Origin: Myxococcales bacterium
GTDB lineage: Bacteria > Myxococcota_A > Polyangia > Polyangiales > Polyangiaceae
Assembly (NCBI GenBank): GCA_016794345.1
Contig: JAEUKE010000270.1
Span: 62,001 to 126,000, forward strand
Direction: 5' to 3'
DNA length: 64,000 nucleotides
Every line of letters begins with the position of its first letter. The first letter of the stretch is position 1. The position numbers and the translations under genes are program-made. The notes beneath the pieces were generated by a model. That model was not told the DNA's origin, ran no database searches, and was given only the letters and a program-made list of their open reading frames with translations. Below are positions 17,371-25,907 of this stretch, in pieces.

Positions 17371-18570
17371 TCAGTTCTCGACGCGCGCGTTGAGGCTCAG
17401 CGAGGAGTAGGCCTTGTAGCCGCGGACCGAGACGAAGTACGTGCCGGCCGTCGGGTTGTTGAACGTGCAACTTTCGTTGTTGGCGTTCAGGTAGGGCCGG
17501 CAGTCGTACGCCGACGTGGTCGGCTTGGAGCCGCGACGCACGTAGAGGTCGGCGTCGCCGGTCCCGCCGAAGCTGTCGACGAGCAGCTGAGCCTGCCCGG
17601 CGGGCACGGTGATCTCGAAGTGTGCCCAGCTGCCGGCCGCGCCCGAGAGCCCGGCCTGGTTGAGGAGGACCGTCTGCCCGGTCGGCGGTTCTTCCTCACC
17701 GCCGCCCGAGCCGCTGCCTGCGCCGGCGTCGCCCGCGATCCCCGTGGTCTGCTCGATCCAGGAGGCGAAGGACGAGACCCGCGCGTACATGCCCGGGTAT
17801 TGAGGCGCCGCGCAGCCGTAGCCCCAGCTGACGACGCCGGCGAGGACCACGCCGCCCTCGCCGTCCGGAACGACGAGCGGTCCGCCGCTGTCGCCCTGGC
17901 AGGAGTCCTTGCCGCCGATGCCGATGAGGCCGGCGCCGAGCTGATCGGCCGTGATGTTCTCCGGGTAGGCCTGGTCCGCCTGGGTGTTGCTGACGATGGG
18001 CACGTCGACCGTCTGGAGGTTCGCGGGGAGCGAGCTGCTCCCGGACGAGAGGCTGCCCCAGCCGCTCACGGTGGCGATGATGCCCGGCTCGATGCGGCCA
18101 TCCGCGACGGTCGCGGCGGTCGCGTAGGGGATCGCCTTGGCCTTGGATCCGGTGAGGTCGAGCGGGGTCGTGAGCTTGAGCAGGGCGATGTCCTTGCCTT
18201 GCTCCGGGGTCACGTAGCCGGAGTAGCGGATGATCTGGCTCACCTTGCGGCTCTGCCCGCCGCTGCCGTTGCGGTTCGTCGCGCCGGCGACCACCCGGAG
18301 CGAGCTGGCCGAGGTGCCGGCCACGCAGTGGTTCGCGGTCACGATCCAGCTGTCACCGAGGATGGTCCCGCCGCAGAAGTGAGAGCCGCCGGAGGTCTGG
18401 AGCGAGATCTGCCACGGGCGCGCCTCGATCGTCGTCTGCGTGCCGCCGACGATGCCGCTGCGCTCCTCCTCGGCGACCTCTTCCTGCTCTTCTTCGTCGT
18501 AGCCGCCGGGGGCGCAAGCCGAGAGACCGATCGCAAGCAGGAAACCGAGTCGTTGCAGCTCCGTCTTCAT
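17371..18570 (-). CDS. Secreted trypsin-like protease with PPC domain
   Basis: A 399-residue lipoprotein or secreted S1-family serine protease. A signal with lipobox (GFLLAIGLSAC) and an acidic propeptide (DEEEQEEVAEEE) lead to the activation site IVGG. The catalytic triad is His in VTANHC, Asp in GKDIALLKL and Ser in GDSGGP. The chymotrypsin fold ends near SFASWIEQTTG; a Gly/Ser linker and a C-terminal pre-peptidase (PPC) domain (about 305-395) follow, a module often removed after secretion. The Asp two-to-seven residues before the active Ser (KDSCQGDSGG) fits a trypsin-like preference for Lys/Arg. GGAGG precedes the ATG. Myxobacteria use many such proteases in predation. Confidence 0.93.
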   Translation of the reverse strand: MKTELQRLGFLLAIGLSACAPGGYDEEEQEEVAEEERSGIVGGTQTTIEARPWQISLQTSGGSHFCGGTILGDSWIVTANHCVAGTSASSLRVVAGATNRNGSGGQSRKVSQIIRYSGYVTPEQGKDIALLKLTTPLDLTGSKAKAIPYATAATVADGRIEPGIIATVSGWGSLSSGSSSLPANLQTVDVPIVSNTQADQAYPENITADQLGAGLIGIGGKDSCQGDSGGPLVVPDGEGGVVLAGVVSWGYGCAAPQYPGMYARVSSFASWIEQTTGIAGDAGAGSGSGGGEEEPPTGQTVLLNQAGLSGAAGSWAHFEITVPAGQAQLLVDSFGGTGDADLYVRRGSKPTTSAYDCRPYLNANNESCTFNNPTAGTYFVSVRGYKAYSSLSLNARVEN

Positions 18571-18742
18571 TCTCGCCTCCTCGTTCGTCGCCAGCGATGC
18601 GCGGCTGGTTCGGCGCATCGCTTCGTGGACCGCGTCCACTTCGCTCCGCGTTTACGAGGACAGAGAGTTCCAGCTCGGGCGAGATCGATCCATCGCGGGT
18701 TCTGACGGATCTGTTGCGTTGGGCGCAACGATCGAGCTGCTC

Positions 18743-18771
18743 CGGTGCAGTCGTGCAGCCAGACTGCACCG
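18743..18771. promoter_or_regulatory. Inverted repeat upstream of the protease gene
   Basis: A perfect 10-bp inverted repeat (CGGTGCAGTC at 18743-18752, GACTGCACCG at 18762-18771) around a 9-nt spacer that itself contains GTGCAG. It lies about 175-200 bases upstream of the protease start in otherwise empty DNA (18571-18823). It could be an operator; no known consensus is claimed. Confidence 0.4.
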
Positions 18772-18823
18772 AAAAGCATCGGTGTTTGGCGGGTTTTGTG
18801 GCGATGGGTCGTCGCCGGGGTCA

Positions 18824-18857
18824 GAAGAGCGCACGTGTGCGCACACGTGCGCTCTTC
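18824..18857. repeat. 34-bp perfect palindrome
   Basis: Two 17-bp arms meet without a spacer, the centre reading CACGTGTGCGCACACGTG. The right arm overlaps the stop codon (18856-18858) of the DUF486 gene on the minus strand. No T-tract follows on either side, so it is not a classical intrinsic terminator. It may be a protein binding site or a cruciform-forming stem. Confidence 0.6.
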
Positions 18858-19197
18858 AGCTGCGTTTGAGCACGAGCACCATGCCCGCCGCGAGCAGGAC
18901 GAAGCCGAAGACGTGCCGCGTCTCGATCGGCTCATCGAGGACGAAGCGCGAGACCAGCGCGACGCAGATCACGCCGGCGCACAGATGAAACGAGGCCATC
19001 TGCGCGCCGGTGTACGTCCCGTAGCCGAGGCGCGTCGCGTAGACGTTGAGCGCGTACTCGGGCAGCACGATTGTCCAGCTCAGCGCGAGCGCGCTCCAGA
19101 ACGAGAGGCCGTTCCGAAATCGCAGGTGCCCCAACCAAGCGGTCGCCATGAAGGCGCCCGACGCGAGGATCATGAGCGGGACCGCGATGAGCTTCAC
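18856..19197 (-). CDS. DMT family membrane protein (DUF486)
   Basis: A 113-residue integral membrane protein with four predicted helices. It follows the DUF486 pattern: ALALSWTIVLPEYALNVYATR then GYGTYTGAQM, and a last helix VFGFVLLAAGMVLVLK. These are half-size relatives of drug/metabolite transporters and probably dimerise; substrates are unknown. The second helix differs slightly from the usual ALxLSWLIAxxEY pattern. The start is GTG at 19195-19197. A 34-bp palindrome begins at its stop codon. It appears to stand alone. Confidence 0.85.
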   Translation of the reverse strand: MKLIAVPLMILASGAFMATAWLGHLRFRNGLSFWSALALSWTIVLPEYALNVYATRLGYGTYTGAQMASFHLCAGVICVALVSRFVLDEPIETRHVFGFVLLAAGMVLVLKRS

Positions 19198-19496
19198 GCG
19201 TCGAGGCTAGCGGAAAGCCGCGACGTGCGGCGCCTGAAGCCCGAAGCTCGCGGCGTCGAGCCTAGCGCGTCGCCACGCCGACCTTCATGACGGACGCGCT
19301 CGGGTGCGGCTCGCCCGGCAAATAGCGACGCCGTTGCGAGGTGAGGCCGGAGCAGTCGGCCCGAAAACACTCTGCGATCCAAGCGAGCGCTCGTCAAGTC
19401 GTCGAGCGGCCGCGCGCAGGCTCGGTGTCCACCGATGTCCACGGAAGGCGGCGAGCCCGCGGCCGTATACCCCGCGACTCGAAAAGGAGGTGCGAC
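19198..19496. other. Intergenic region, possible gene-end remnant
   Basis: About 300 bases between the DUF486 gene and the next gene. On the minus strand a short frame ends RRYLPGEPHPSASVMKVGVA and stops near 19262, reading like the tail of a lost gene, but it is too short to assign. CGTCGAGGCTAGCG and CGTCGAGCCTAGCG occur about 60 bases apart as an imperfect direct repeat. The right end carries a strong AAAAGGAGG ribosome binding site for the gene at 19497. Confidence 0.35.
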
Positions 19497-19997
19497 ATGG
19501 GGTTCTTCGACAAGGTGAAGCAGTTCGCGGGCGGCAAGGGGATGGCGGACGTCGTGATCACGGACGTCGAGAGGCAGCCGGTCGAGAGCGCGTCGATGAC
19601 GTTCACCGACAGCGTCGTGAAGGGCACGATGGTCGTGACCGCGAAGGAGCCCTGCCAGATCCTCGCGACGAAGTACGAGATCGGCATCCGGTACTTCCGT
19701 GACGGGCAGGAGTTCAACACCTATGTCGCCTCGGCGTTCGATCCGGAGCCGAACACCCACTACTCGGACGGCTGCACGAAGTTCCCGGTCGACATGACGC
19801 CGGGCCAGACGCTGCGGCAGCCGTTCATGGTGAGCGAGGTCGACCTCGCGAACGCCATGTCCAAGAACGGCATCAGCGATCCCGCAGGCGCGGTCGCTTC
19901 GGGCGCCGTGAAGATGACCCTCAAGTGCATCGCAGACGTGAAGGGCTCGCCGTTCGATCCCTCGAACGAGGTGCTCATCCAGCTCCGCCCGAGCTGA
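19497..19997 (+). CDS. Small soluble protein, family unknown
   Basis: A 166-residue cytosolic protein starting MGFFDKVKQFAGGKG, with beta-rich stretches (ADVVITDVERQPVESASMTF, GAVKMTLKCIADVKG). The N-terminal opening is reminiscent of Spo0M-like arrestin-fold proteins, but the match is weak and I do not assign it. The start is secure: an optimal AAAGGAGG lies six bases before the ATG, suggesting strong translation. It is convergent with the acetyltransferase gene, with 13 bases between the stops. No operon partner. Confidence 0.7.
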   Translation: MGFFDKVKQFAGGKGMADVVITDVERQPVESASMTFTDSVVKGTMVVTAKEPCQILATKYEIGIRYFRDGQEFNTYVASAFDPEPNTHYSDGCTKFPVDMTPGQTLRQPFMVSEVDLANAMSKNGISDPAGAVASGAVKMTLKCIADVKGSPFDPSNEVLIQLRPS

Positions 19998-20010
19998 GGT
20001 TGCGCTCGCG

Positions 20011-20544
20011 TCAGCCGAGCGGCCGCTGCATGGCGACGCGGTGCTCGGGGAAGGGCAGCCAGCGCCGCTGCTCCTCCACGTGGTGGAGCACGCCGGGGCC
20101 ACATTCGCTCTCCGGCACGACGACGAACCCTTCGGACTCGTAGAAGGGCAGGTTGAACGCGACCTGGGCGTAGGTCGTGAGCCAGATCGCCTCGCCGCGC
20201 TGCTCGACGGCCCACGCGACGGCGCGCCGCAGCAGGGCTCGGCCGACGCCCCGCCGGCCGGAGTCGGCCCGCACCGAGAGCTGGTCGAGGTAGGGCTCAC
20301 CGTCCAGGACGTCGAGCGACGCGAAGCCGATGAGGCGGCCCTCTTCGACCGCGACGAAGAGGCGCCCGAGCTCCGCGGAGCGGCGCCACCGGCGCCGCTC
20401 GTCGAGCGCGAAGGGGTGTTCGTCCGTCAGGCCGAGCTCGATGCCCGCGCGCGCATACAGCTGGGTCGCGTCGTCGTCGACCGAGAAGACCTCGGGCATC
20501 TCGCTGGGGGCCGCGGCGCGGATCGCGAAGGGCGACGTGCTCAT
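20011..20544 (-). CDS. GNAT acetyltransferase
   Basis: A 177-residue GCN5-related N-acetyltransferase. The acetyl-CoA site is seen as LDQLSVRADSGRRGVGRALL (motif A, QxxGxGxG-like with RRGVGRAL). Preceding strands (LFVAVEEGRLIGFASL) and the later AFNLPFYESEGFVV motif B complete the fold. The substrate is not predictable. The ATG at 20542-20544 was chosen because the upstream in-frame extension of 55 residues is Arg/Pro-rich and unlike coding sequence. It is convergent with the gene at 19497. Confidence 0.88.
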   Translation of the reverse strand: MSTSPFAIRAAAPSEMPEVFSVDDDATQLYARAGIELGLTDEHPFALDERRRWRRSAELGRLFVAVEEGRLIGFASLDVLDGEPYLDQLSVRADSGRRGVGRALLRRAVAWAVEQRGEAIWLTTYAQVAFNLPFYESEGFVVVPESECGPGVLHHVEEQRRWLPFPEHRVAMQRPLG

Positions 20545-20590
20545 GTTGCGGTCCGGCGACGGACGCGGCTGCCCGCGTTCCCTGACCGGC

Positions 20591-21370
20591 TCAACCCAAC
20601 GCCCGCTCGACCTCCGGGGACTCCGGTCGACCCAACGCGGCGCGGAGCTTCGGGACGTTCGGGCTCGAGCTCTGGCCACGCGCGGCTTTCTCCTTGGCGA
20701 TCTGGGCAAACACGAGGCGCAGCTTGTCCCGCCTCGCGCCAGACCAGCCGGCGACGACGGTCAGGAGCCGCTGCGTGAGATCATCGTTCTGCTCCGTCCC
20801 CAGGAAGTTCTCGATCAGATCGCTCGCGAGCCGCAGCTGGCGTGACAGCGCGTCGCTCTCCTCGAGGAGCGCGAGCGCTGCCGGAGTGGAGGCAAAGTCG
20901 AGGTGGAGCGCCAGCCTCTCGACGACGGCGTCGAGCTGCGCGGCGTAGCGAGCGCCACCCGTCCCAGCGGCGGTGGTTCGCAGCGCCTGGGGGAACGGCA
21001 CGACGACGACGCGAAAGCCCCCCGCGGTGAGGGCTTCGACGCCTTCGGCCAACGTCACGCCGGGGTGAAAGCCGAAGCTGTCCTCGTCCGGCTCGTCCAT
21101 CTCGGCGTACTCCTCGTCGGTGTAGATCGCCTGTCGGAGATTGCAGGCGTCGACGTATTCGTTGACCCAGGCGAGGAGGTCGTCCGCCTCGCCGTCCCCC
21201 ATCTCGGGCTCGTCGATGGCGCCGAGCTCGCCGAAGCAGTCCTCGTGTGCGGACCGGTACCAGTAGCCGGGACAACCCGCGTACTTCGGCGGAACGGGCT
21301 TCTCTAGCCACTCTCCGACGTCGGAGAGGGGAAACACGAACGCCACCGGTCGCAGCTCCGTCTTGGACAT
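20591..21370 (-). CDS. Hypothetical cytosolic protein
   Basis: A 259-residue acidic protein without signal peptide or membrane segments. The N-terminal part (AFVFPLSDVGEWLEKPVPPK, then GCPGYWYRSAHEDCFGELG) and a helical C-terminal half (ASDLIENFLGTEQNDDLTQR) are clear, but I recognise no family. The ATG at 21370 is supported by GAGGAG about ten bases upstream; a longer in-frame reading of 21 more residues is less likely. It lies 90 bases after the aminopeptidase start region on the same strand order, with a separate promoter possible. Confidence 0.65.
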   Translation of the reverse strand: MSKTELRPVAFVFPLSDVGEWLEKPVPPKYAGCPGYWYRSAHEDCFGELGAIDEPEMGDGEADDLLAWVNEYVDACNLRQAIYTDEEYAEMDEPDEDSFGFHPGVTLAEGVEALTAGGFRVVVVPFPQALRTTAAGTGGARYAAQLDAVVERLALHLDFASTPAALALLEESDALSRQLRLASDLIENFLGTEQNDDLTQRLLTVVAGWSGARRDKLRLVFAQIAKEKAARGQSSSPNVPKLRAALGRPESPEVERALG

Positions 21371-21460
21371 GAGATCTTCTCCTCGTGGGACTCCCAGCGT
21401 GGCGTTCGTACCGTCGCAGGACGGAGTTGTCATCTGTGAACGCCGGGGCTCTCCGGTGCC

Positions 21461-23221
21461 TCAGCCGCCCGTCAGCGAGTCCAGTCGGCCTTTGACCACG
21501 GCGCGCGCGATGTTGTGGTAGCCGGCCGCGGCGCCATCGAAGATCTTCCGCGCGAGCGCCCGCGTCTCCGGTCTTTCGGCGAGCGCGGTGTAGAGCGGGA
21601 GCAAATATTTCATTCGTCCGACCGTGCCGAGGACACGCTCGACATCGGGCAGTACCGCTGCGTAACCAGATCGAATGGCGAGCTCCAGCCACGCGACCTT
21701 CAGCTCCACGTTCTCCGTCTTCGTGAGCCCGAAGCGCGCATCGATCGCGGCGAGAGAGTCGTGCGACATCGGTCGGGGGAGCCGCTCGAGCCACAGGTTG
21801 AGCTCGGTCGGTGAGAGCGGGTCGCTCGGCACGGTGGTGCCGAGCGACTCGATCGCTTCCAACCGCGACGAGCGAATGGGCGGCGCGTTTGCGGGCAGCC
21901 CTTCTCCGTCGGTCCACTCCTTCGCGTCCACCGTGGCGAGCACGCCGGGCAGCTCGCGGTCGGTGAACGCAAGGAACGTCTCGGTCGTGACGGCGCCGAA
22001 GCGGAAGGCCTCGAGGTAGCGCTTCGCGAAGGCGTCGAAACGCTCGCGTCCGATCGCGGCCTCGATGGCGGCGAGGAAGAGCTGGCCCTTGTCGTAGGGC
22101 ACCACGCTGAAGGCCTCGTCCGGATCGACGCCGTGGAGGTGCGTGCGCAGCCGGCCGAGGTGGGGGCGCCCTTCGCGCGCGAAGCGGCCGAGGGCGTCCT
22201 CGAGCTCGCGGCGACACAGCGCGGCGACGAGCGCAGCGGTGTCCGCCCCCTCCACCACCTCGGTGATGCGAAGCTCGGCGTAGCGCGTCCAGCCCTCGTT
22301 GAGCCAGAAGTGCTCGGCGTTGGCGTTCGTCACGAGGTTGCCCGTCCAGGCGTGCGCGAGCTCGTGTGCGATGACACGCACCTGCGAGCGATCTTTGGCG
22401 AGCAGGGTCGGCGTCACGAAGGTCAGGCGTGGGTTCTCCATCCCGCCGTAGGGGAACGACGGCGGCATGACGAGGATGTCGAAGCGCTCCCACGCGTACG
22501 CACCGAAGAGCGCCTCTCCGGCCTCGAGCATCGCGTCGACGGGCGCGAACTCCCACGCGGCGCCTTCCACGACGCTCGGCTCCGCCCAGACGCGCGTGCG
22601 GGCGCCGAGCTCACGAGACTCGAGCTCGCCCACGGCGAACGCAAAGAGATAGGGTGCGATCGGCTGCTCGAGGCGATACCGCTCGATCGCCTCGCTCCCC
22701 GCGACCTCGCGGCTCACGAAGCCGGCCGCCATGAGCCCGCGGAGCGCCGCCGGGACGCGGAGCGCGGCGGTGAACGTGATCCGGCGGCTCGGCGTGTCTT
22801 GCAGCGGCACGACCGAGCGCGCGTGGACGGCCTGGCACTGCGAGAACAGGAAGGGGTGGACGCGGCCGGCGGTCTGCGCGGGCTCGAGCCACTGGAGGGC
22901 GCTCGCGTCGGGTGACGTGGAGTACCGAATGACGACGGAACGCGCCCCGGCAGGCAACGTGACCGTCAGCTTCGCCCCGAGGATGGGCTCTTCCGCACCG
23001 AGCGTGAAGGGGACCGGTCGGCCGTCGGCGGTCGTCACGCTGGTGATGTGGAGCCCACGTGTATCGAGATCGATCGGCTCGCCCGTCGCCGGGCGATCGA
23101 GCGTGAGGGTCGCGACCGCCTCCAGCGTGTGGGAGGCAAAGTCGACGCGAGCCTCCCAGGTGAGATCGGTGACCGCGGGGTGCGAGTCGTCGGCGAAGGA
23201 ATGCGGATCGAGGCGGGCCAT
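21461..23221 (-). CDS. M1-family aminopeptidase
   Basis: A 586-residue cytosolic zinc aminopeptidase of the M1 family, close in layout to leukotriene A4 hydrolase/aminopeptidase B. It has the N-terminal beta domain (1-190), the substrate loop GGMEN, the zinc site HELAH with the third ligand Glu 18 residues later in FWLNEG, and a helical C-terminal domain (about 430-580). It removes N-terminal residues from peptides; an epoxide hydrolase side activity is possible in this subgroup but not shown. No signal peptide is present. The ATG at 23221 gives MARLDPHSFADDSHP, which matches the usual start of the group. Confidence 0.93.
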   Translation of the reverse strand: MARLDPHSFADDSHPAVTDLTWEARVDFASHTLEAVATLTLDRPATGEPIDLDTRGLHITSVTTADGRPVPFTLGAEEPILGAKLTVTLPAGARSVVIRYSTSPDASALQWLEPAQTAGRVHPFLFSQCQAVHARSVVPLQDTPSRRITFTAALRVPAALRGLMAAGFVSREVAGSEAIERYRLEQPIAPYLFAFAVGELESRELGARTRVWAEPSVVEGAAWEFAPVDAMLEAGEALFGAYAWERFDILVMPPSFPYGGMENPRLTFVTPTLLAKDRSQVRVIAHELAHAWTGNLVTNANAEHFWLNEGWTRYAELRITEVVEGADTAALVAALCRRELEDALGRFAREGRPHLGRLRTHLHGVDPDEAFSVVPYDKGQLFLAAIEAAIGRERFDAFAKRYLEAFRFGAVTTETFLAFTDRELPGVLATVDAKEWTDGEGLPANAPPIRSSRLEAIESLGTTVPSDPLSPTELNLWLERLPRPMSHDSLAAIDARFGLTKTENVELKVAWLELAIRSGYAAVLPDVERVLGTVGRMKYLLPLYTALAERPETRALARKIFDGAAAGYHNIARAVVKGRLDSLTGG

Positions 23222-23362
23222 CGGGCGGCGATGCTACACAATGCGGCCGCACGAGCTCCCCCTTCGCGAAGCGGGGGGCCTATCCGGGTGAAACGGCGCC
23301 GCCCAACCTCATCGAGCACGAGGGCGGCGCCAAGCCCTTCCACCCTGATAGGATGCGCAACG

Positions 23363-24238
23363 ATGAGAAGATCCGTCCCGTCCGTCGTCTGCGCGGCGCT
23401 GCTCGTGTGGGGTTGCTCGTCCACCACGCCGGCGTCGACGGAGCCACCCTCGACCGAGCCACCGGCCTCCTCCGCCACCGCCGCGGCGACAGGGGTCGCG
23501 GCGGACGTCGCGCCGCTCGCCTCGGCGTCGCCCTCGGCGTCGAGCGCGGCACCAACCGCGGACACGCGCGCCTTCGACGCGTGCCAGAAGCTCTGCGACC
23601 GCGTCGCGTCGAGCTGCCCACAGGGGCGAGACGAGATGTGCCGGGCGCAGTGCAAGCGGCGCGACGGGCGCACCGACGGGTGTGAAGCCGAAGGTGAGGC
23701 GGCCTTCCTCTGTCAGCTGAAGGCGACCGAGTCCTTCTGTGACAGCGTCGTCTCTTCGTCCTGTGTCGACGCGTTCTCGAAGATGAAGCGCTGTCAGCGC
23801 GGCGAAGCGAAGGCGGCGCCGGTCGCGAGCGGCGCACCGGAGGGCTGGTCTTTCGTGAACGAGGAGGCCTGGGGCGTCTCCGCGCTCATGCCGCCGGGCG
23901 CCGCGATCGACGCGCAGGCGAAGACCCGAACCTGGAAGGCGTCGCGAGCGAGCGCCCTCTACGAGATCACCGAGCTGCCGCGGCCGAAGAAGGTCGACAG
24001 CCAGTCGATGATCAAGCTCGTCATCGGTCACCTCGGCGTCTCCTGCCAGAAGGACATGCGCCTGACCGGCCTGGTCGAGACCGACAAGCTGATCTCGAGC
24101 GGCTTCGAGACGTCGTGCAGCGACGGCAAGCGAGTCCTCGGCAAGCTCCGGATCGACGCGCAGCGGGCGCTGTGTCTGGTCGTCCGCGACGAGGCGGACG
24201 GCGCGCTTCGCGACGCGTTCCTCTACGGCGTGAAGTAG
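23363..24238 (+). CDS. Cys-rich lipoprotein
   Basis: A 291-residue protein with a lipoprotein signal (SVVCAALLVWGC, Cys18), a Ser/Ala/Thr/Pro linker to about residue 70, then a small domain with eight Cys (CQKLCDRVASSC to MKRC), probably held by disulfides. A C-terminal domain of about 130 residues (GWSFVNEEAWGVSALMPPGA onward) follows. No family is recognised, though the Cys block resembles helical-hairpin modules seen in many myxobacterial lipoproteins. The ATG at 23363 opens the signal peptide. It is convergent with the oxidoreductase gene. Confidence 0.75.
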   Translation: MRRSVPSVVCAALLVWGCSSTTPASTEPPSTEPPASSATAAATGVAADVAPLASASPSASSAAPTADTRAFDACQKLCDRVASSCPQGRDEMCRAQCKRRDGRTDGCEAEGEAAFLCQLKATESFCDSVVSSSCVDAFSKMKRCQRGEAKAAPVASGAPEGWSFVNEEAWGVSALMPPGAAIDAQAKTRTWKASRASALYEITELPRPKKVDSQSMIKLVIGHLGVSCQKDMRLTGLVETDKLISSGFETSCSDGKRVLGKLRIDAQRALCLVVRDEADGALRDAFLYGVK

Positions 24239-24272
24239 GAGAGGCTTGCTGTTCGCGGCGCGCCGTGGCCGC

Positions 24273-25280
24273 TCAGCCGACGCGGATGACCACCTTGCCG
24301 AAGTGCGCGCCGCTCGCGAGGTGCTCGTATGCTCGCGCCGCGTCTCCGAAGGCGAAGGCGCGATCGACCACCGGCTCGATGCCGGAGGCTTCGAGGGCGC
24401 GCACCAGGCTCTCGAACATCGCGACGGAGCCGACGTAGACGCCGTGGACACGCAGAGCCTTGTGGAACACGGCGTAGGTGTCGATCGGACCCTGGGTGCC
24501 CGCCAGGATCCCGAGCAGGCTCATCGTGCCGCCATAACGCAGCGCCTTGACCGTCTGGTCGAACGTCCCGGCCCCGCCGACCTCCACCGCGACGTCCACA
24601 CCGCGGCCGCCCGACGCCGCTCGCACGGCGTCGCCCCATTGGGGCGTCGCCTTGTAGTCCAGGGTCGCGACGGCCCCCATTTGCTCGAGGCGAGCCCGCT
24701 TCTCCGCGGAGCTCGACGTGGCGATGACGTTGGCCCCGGCGGCTCTCGCGAGCTGGAGCGCGAAGATCGAGACGCCACCGGTGCCCTGGACGAGCAACGA
24801 GTCTCCCGGGCGCAGCGAGGCCGCTTCGAAGAGCGCGTGCCAGGCGGTCACGCCCGCGCACGGCAGGGTCGATGCTTGTTCGAAGGACCATTTCGAAGGA
24901 GCTCGCACCCAGGCCGACTCGGGCAACACGACCTCCTCCGCCAACATGCCGTCGGCGGACCCGCCCAGGGCGTTCTTGTGGTGCTCCTCCGTGAGGCCAC
25001 CCTGTTGCCACCCGGGAAAGAAGGCGGCCGCGACGCGATCGCCGACCACATGTCGCCGAACGGCCGAGCCGACTTCGATCACCTCGCCGGCTCCGTCGGA
25101 GGTCGGGACGACCGGGCGCTCGCGACGTTGCGCCCCCCGGAGCACCGACAGATCGCGGTAGTTCAGCGAGACGGCGCGGACGCGGACGCGGACGTCCGTC
25201 GGGCCGAGCGGAGGGCTCGGCCGATCGACGAGCTTGAGCGCGGCGAGCCCTTCTTCACGGTGCAGCTCGTATGCCTTCAT
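24273..25280 (-). CDS. Zinc-type alcohol dehydrogenase/quinone oxidoreductase
   Basis: A 335-residue medium-chain dehydrogenase. The N-terminal GroES-like domain (VSLNYRDLSVLRG, GEVIEVGSAVRRHVVGDRV) is followed by a Rossmann domain with the nucleotide loop VQGTGGVSIFALQLARAAGA, pointing to NADPH. Catalytic zinc Cys/His ligands are absent, as in the quinone oxidoreductase branch. It is divergent from an HxlR regulator with a palindromic operator between them, the arrangement known for qor2/qorR in Corynebacterium glutamicum. Reduction of quinones or enones under redox stress is the likely role. The ATG is preceded by GAGGTG. Confidence 0.9.
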   Translation of the reverse strand: MKAYELHREEGLAALKLVDRPSPPLGPTDVRVRVRAVSLNYRDLSVLRGAQRRERPVVPTSDGAGEVIEVGSAVRRHVVGDRVAAAFFPGWQQGGLTEEHHKNALGGSADGMLAEEVVLPESAWVRAPSKWSFEQASTLPCAGVTAWHALFEAASLRPGDSLLVQGTGGVSIFALQLARAAGANVIATSSSAEKRARLEQMGAVATLDYKATPQWGDAVRAASGGRGVDVAVEVGGAGTFDQTVKALRYGGTMSLLGILAGTQGPIDTYAVFHKALRVHGVYVGSVAMFESLVRALEASGIEPVVDRAFAFGDAARAYEHLASGAHFGKVVIRVG

Positions 25281-25333
25281 GAGTCGTTCACCTCGTGGCG
25301 CGCAAGGTGGCTCCACGGTACGATTGGAGCAAG

Positions 25334-25353
25334 TACGCACAAATCTGTGCGTA
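25334..25353. promoter_or_regulatory. Operator palindrome between oxidoreductase and HxlR genes
   Basis: TACGCACA-AATC-TGTGCGTA: two perfect 8-bp arms with a 4-bp spacer, 17 bases before the HxlR start and about 55 before the divergent oxidoreductase start. Its position suits binding by the HxlR protein to repress both genes. Confidence 0.75.
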
Positions 25354-25370
25354 GTGACAGAAAGGTAACC

Positions 25371-25745
25371 ATGACCCCATCGGCAAAGACCAAGCCGAGC
25401 GCGAAGACGGGCTGCTCCGTGGAGGCGGCGCTCGTGGTCCTCGGCGGTCGCTGGAAGGCCGTCGTCCTCTTCTGGTTGCTCCGGGGCAAGCGCCGGTTCG
25501 GTGAGCTGCGGCGTCAGCTGCCGAGCTGCAGCGCGCGTGTGCTCACGCTCCAGCTGCGCGAGCTCGAGCGAGACGGCCTCATCAAGCGCACGGTCTTCGC
25601 CGAGGTTCCACCCAGGGTCGAATACGAGCTCACCGCGTTCGGTCGGACCGTCGAGCCGGTGCTCGTCGGCTTGAAGGAGTGGGGGGAGCGCTACGAGCGC
25701 AGGCTGAACGCGGTGGCGCAGAAGCGGGTCTCGTCCGCCGTGTGA
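25371..25745 (+). CDS. HxlR-family redox-type regulator
   Basis: A 124-residue winged-helix repressor of the HxlR/DUF24 family. The motif GCSVEAALVVLGGRWKAVVL carries the conserved N-terminal Cys (Cys15) that senses quinones or oxidants in YodB, QorR and relatives. The wing region reads RTVFAEVPPRVEYELTAFG. It likely represses the divergent oxidoreductase and itself through the palindrome at 25334-25353. The ATG at 25371 follows AAAGGTAACC, an acceptable ribosome binding site. The family is certain; Cys-based sensing is inferred from relatives. Confidence 0.9.
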   Translation: MTPSAKTKPSAKTGCSVEAALVVLGGRWKAVVLFWLLRGKRRFGELRRQLPSCSARVLTLQLRELERDGLIKRTVFAEVPPRVEYELTAFGRTVEPVLVGLKEWGERYERRLNAVAQKRVSSAV

Positions 25746-25907
25746 GCCGGGCGCGACCGCGGTGGCCGGCGCGTCGAGCGGCCGAGTGGATCCACCCTGG
25801 GGCACAGATGATCCGCCTCGCTCGCTCACCGGGTGCGACTTTCCCCCGCCTGAACGCCGCGATCACCGTTTCGTCACGTGGCACACGATCTGCTCTCGGC
25901 GCCACCC

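Noticed and set aside
15937-18705. 922-residue plus-strand open frame
   Set aside because: It lies opposite a DUF2378-like protein, a lipoprotein and a serine protease, all with clear domains or signals.
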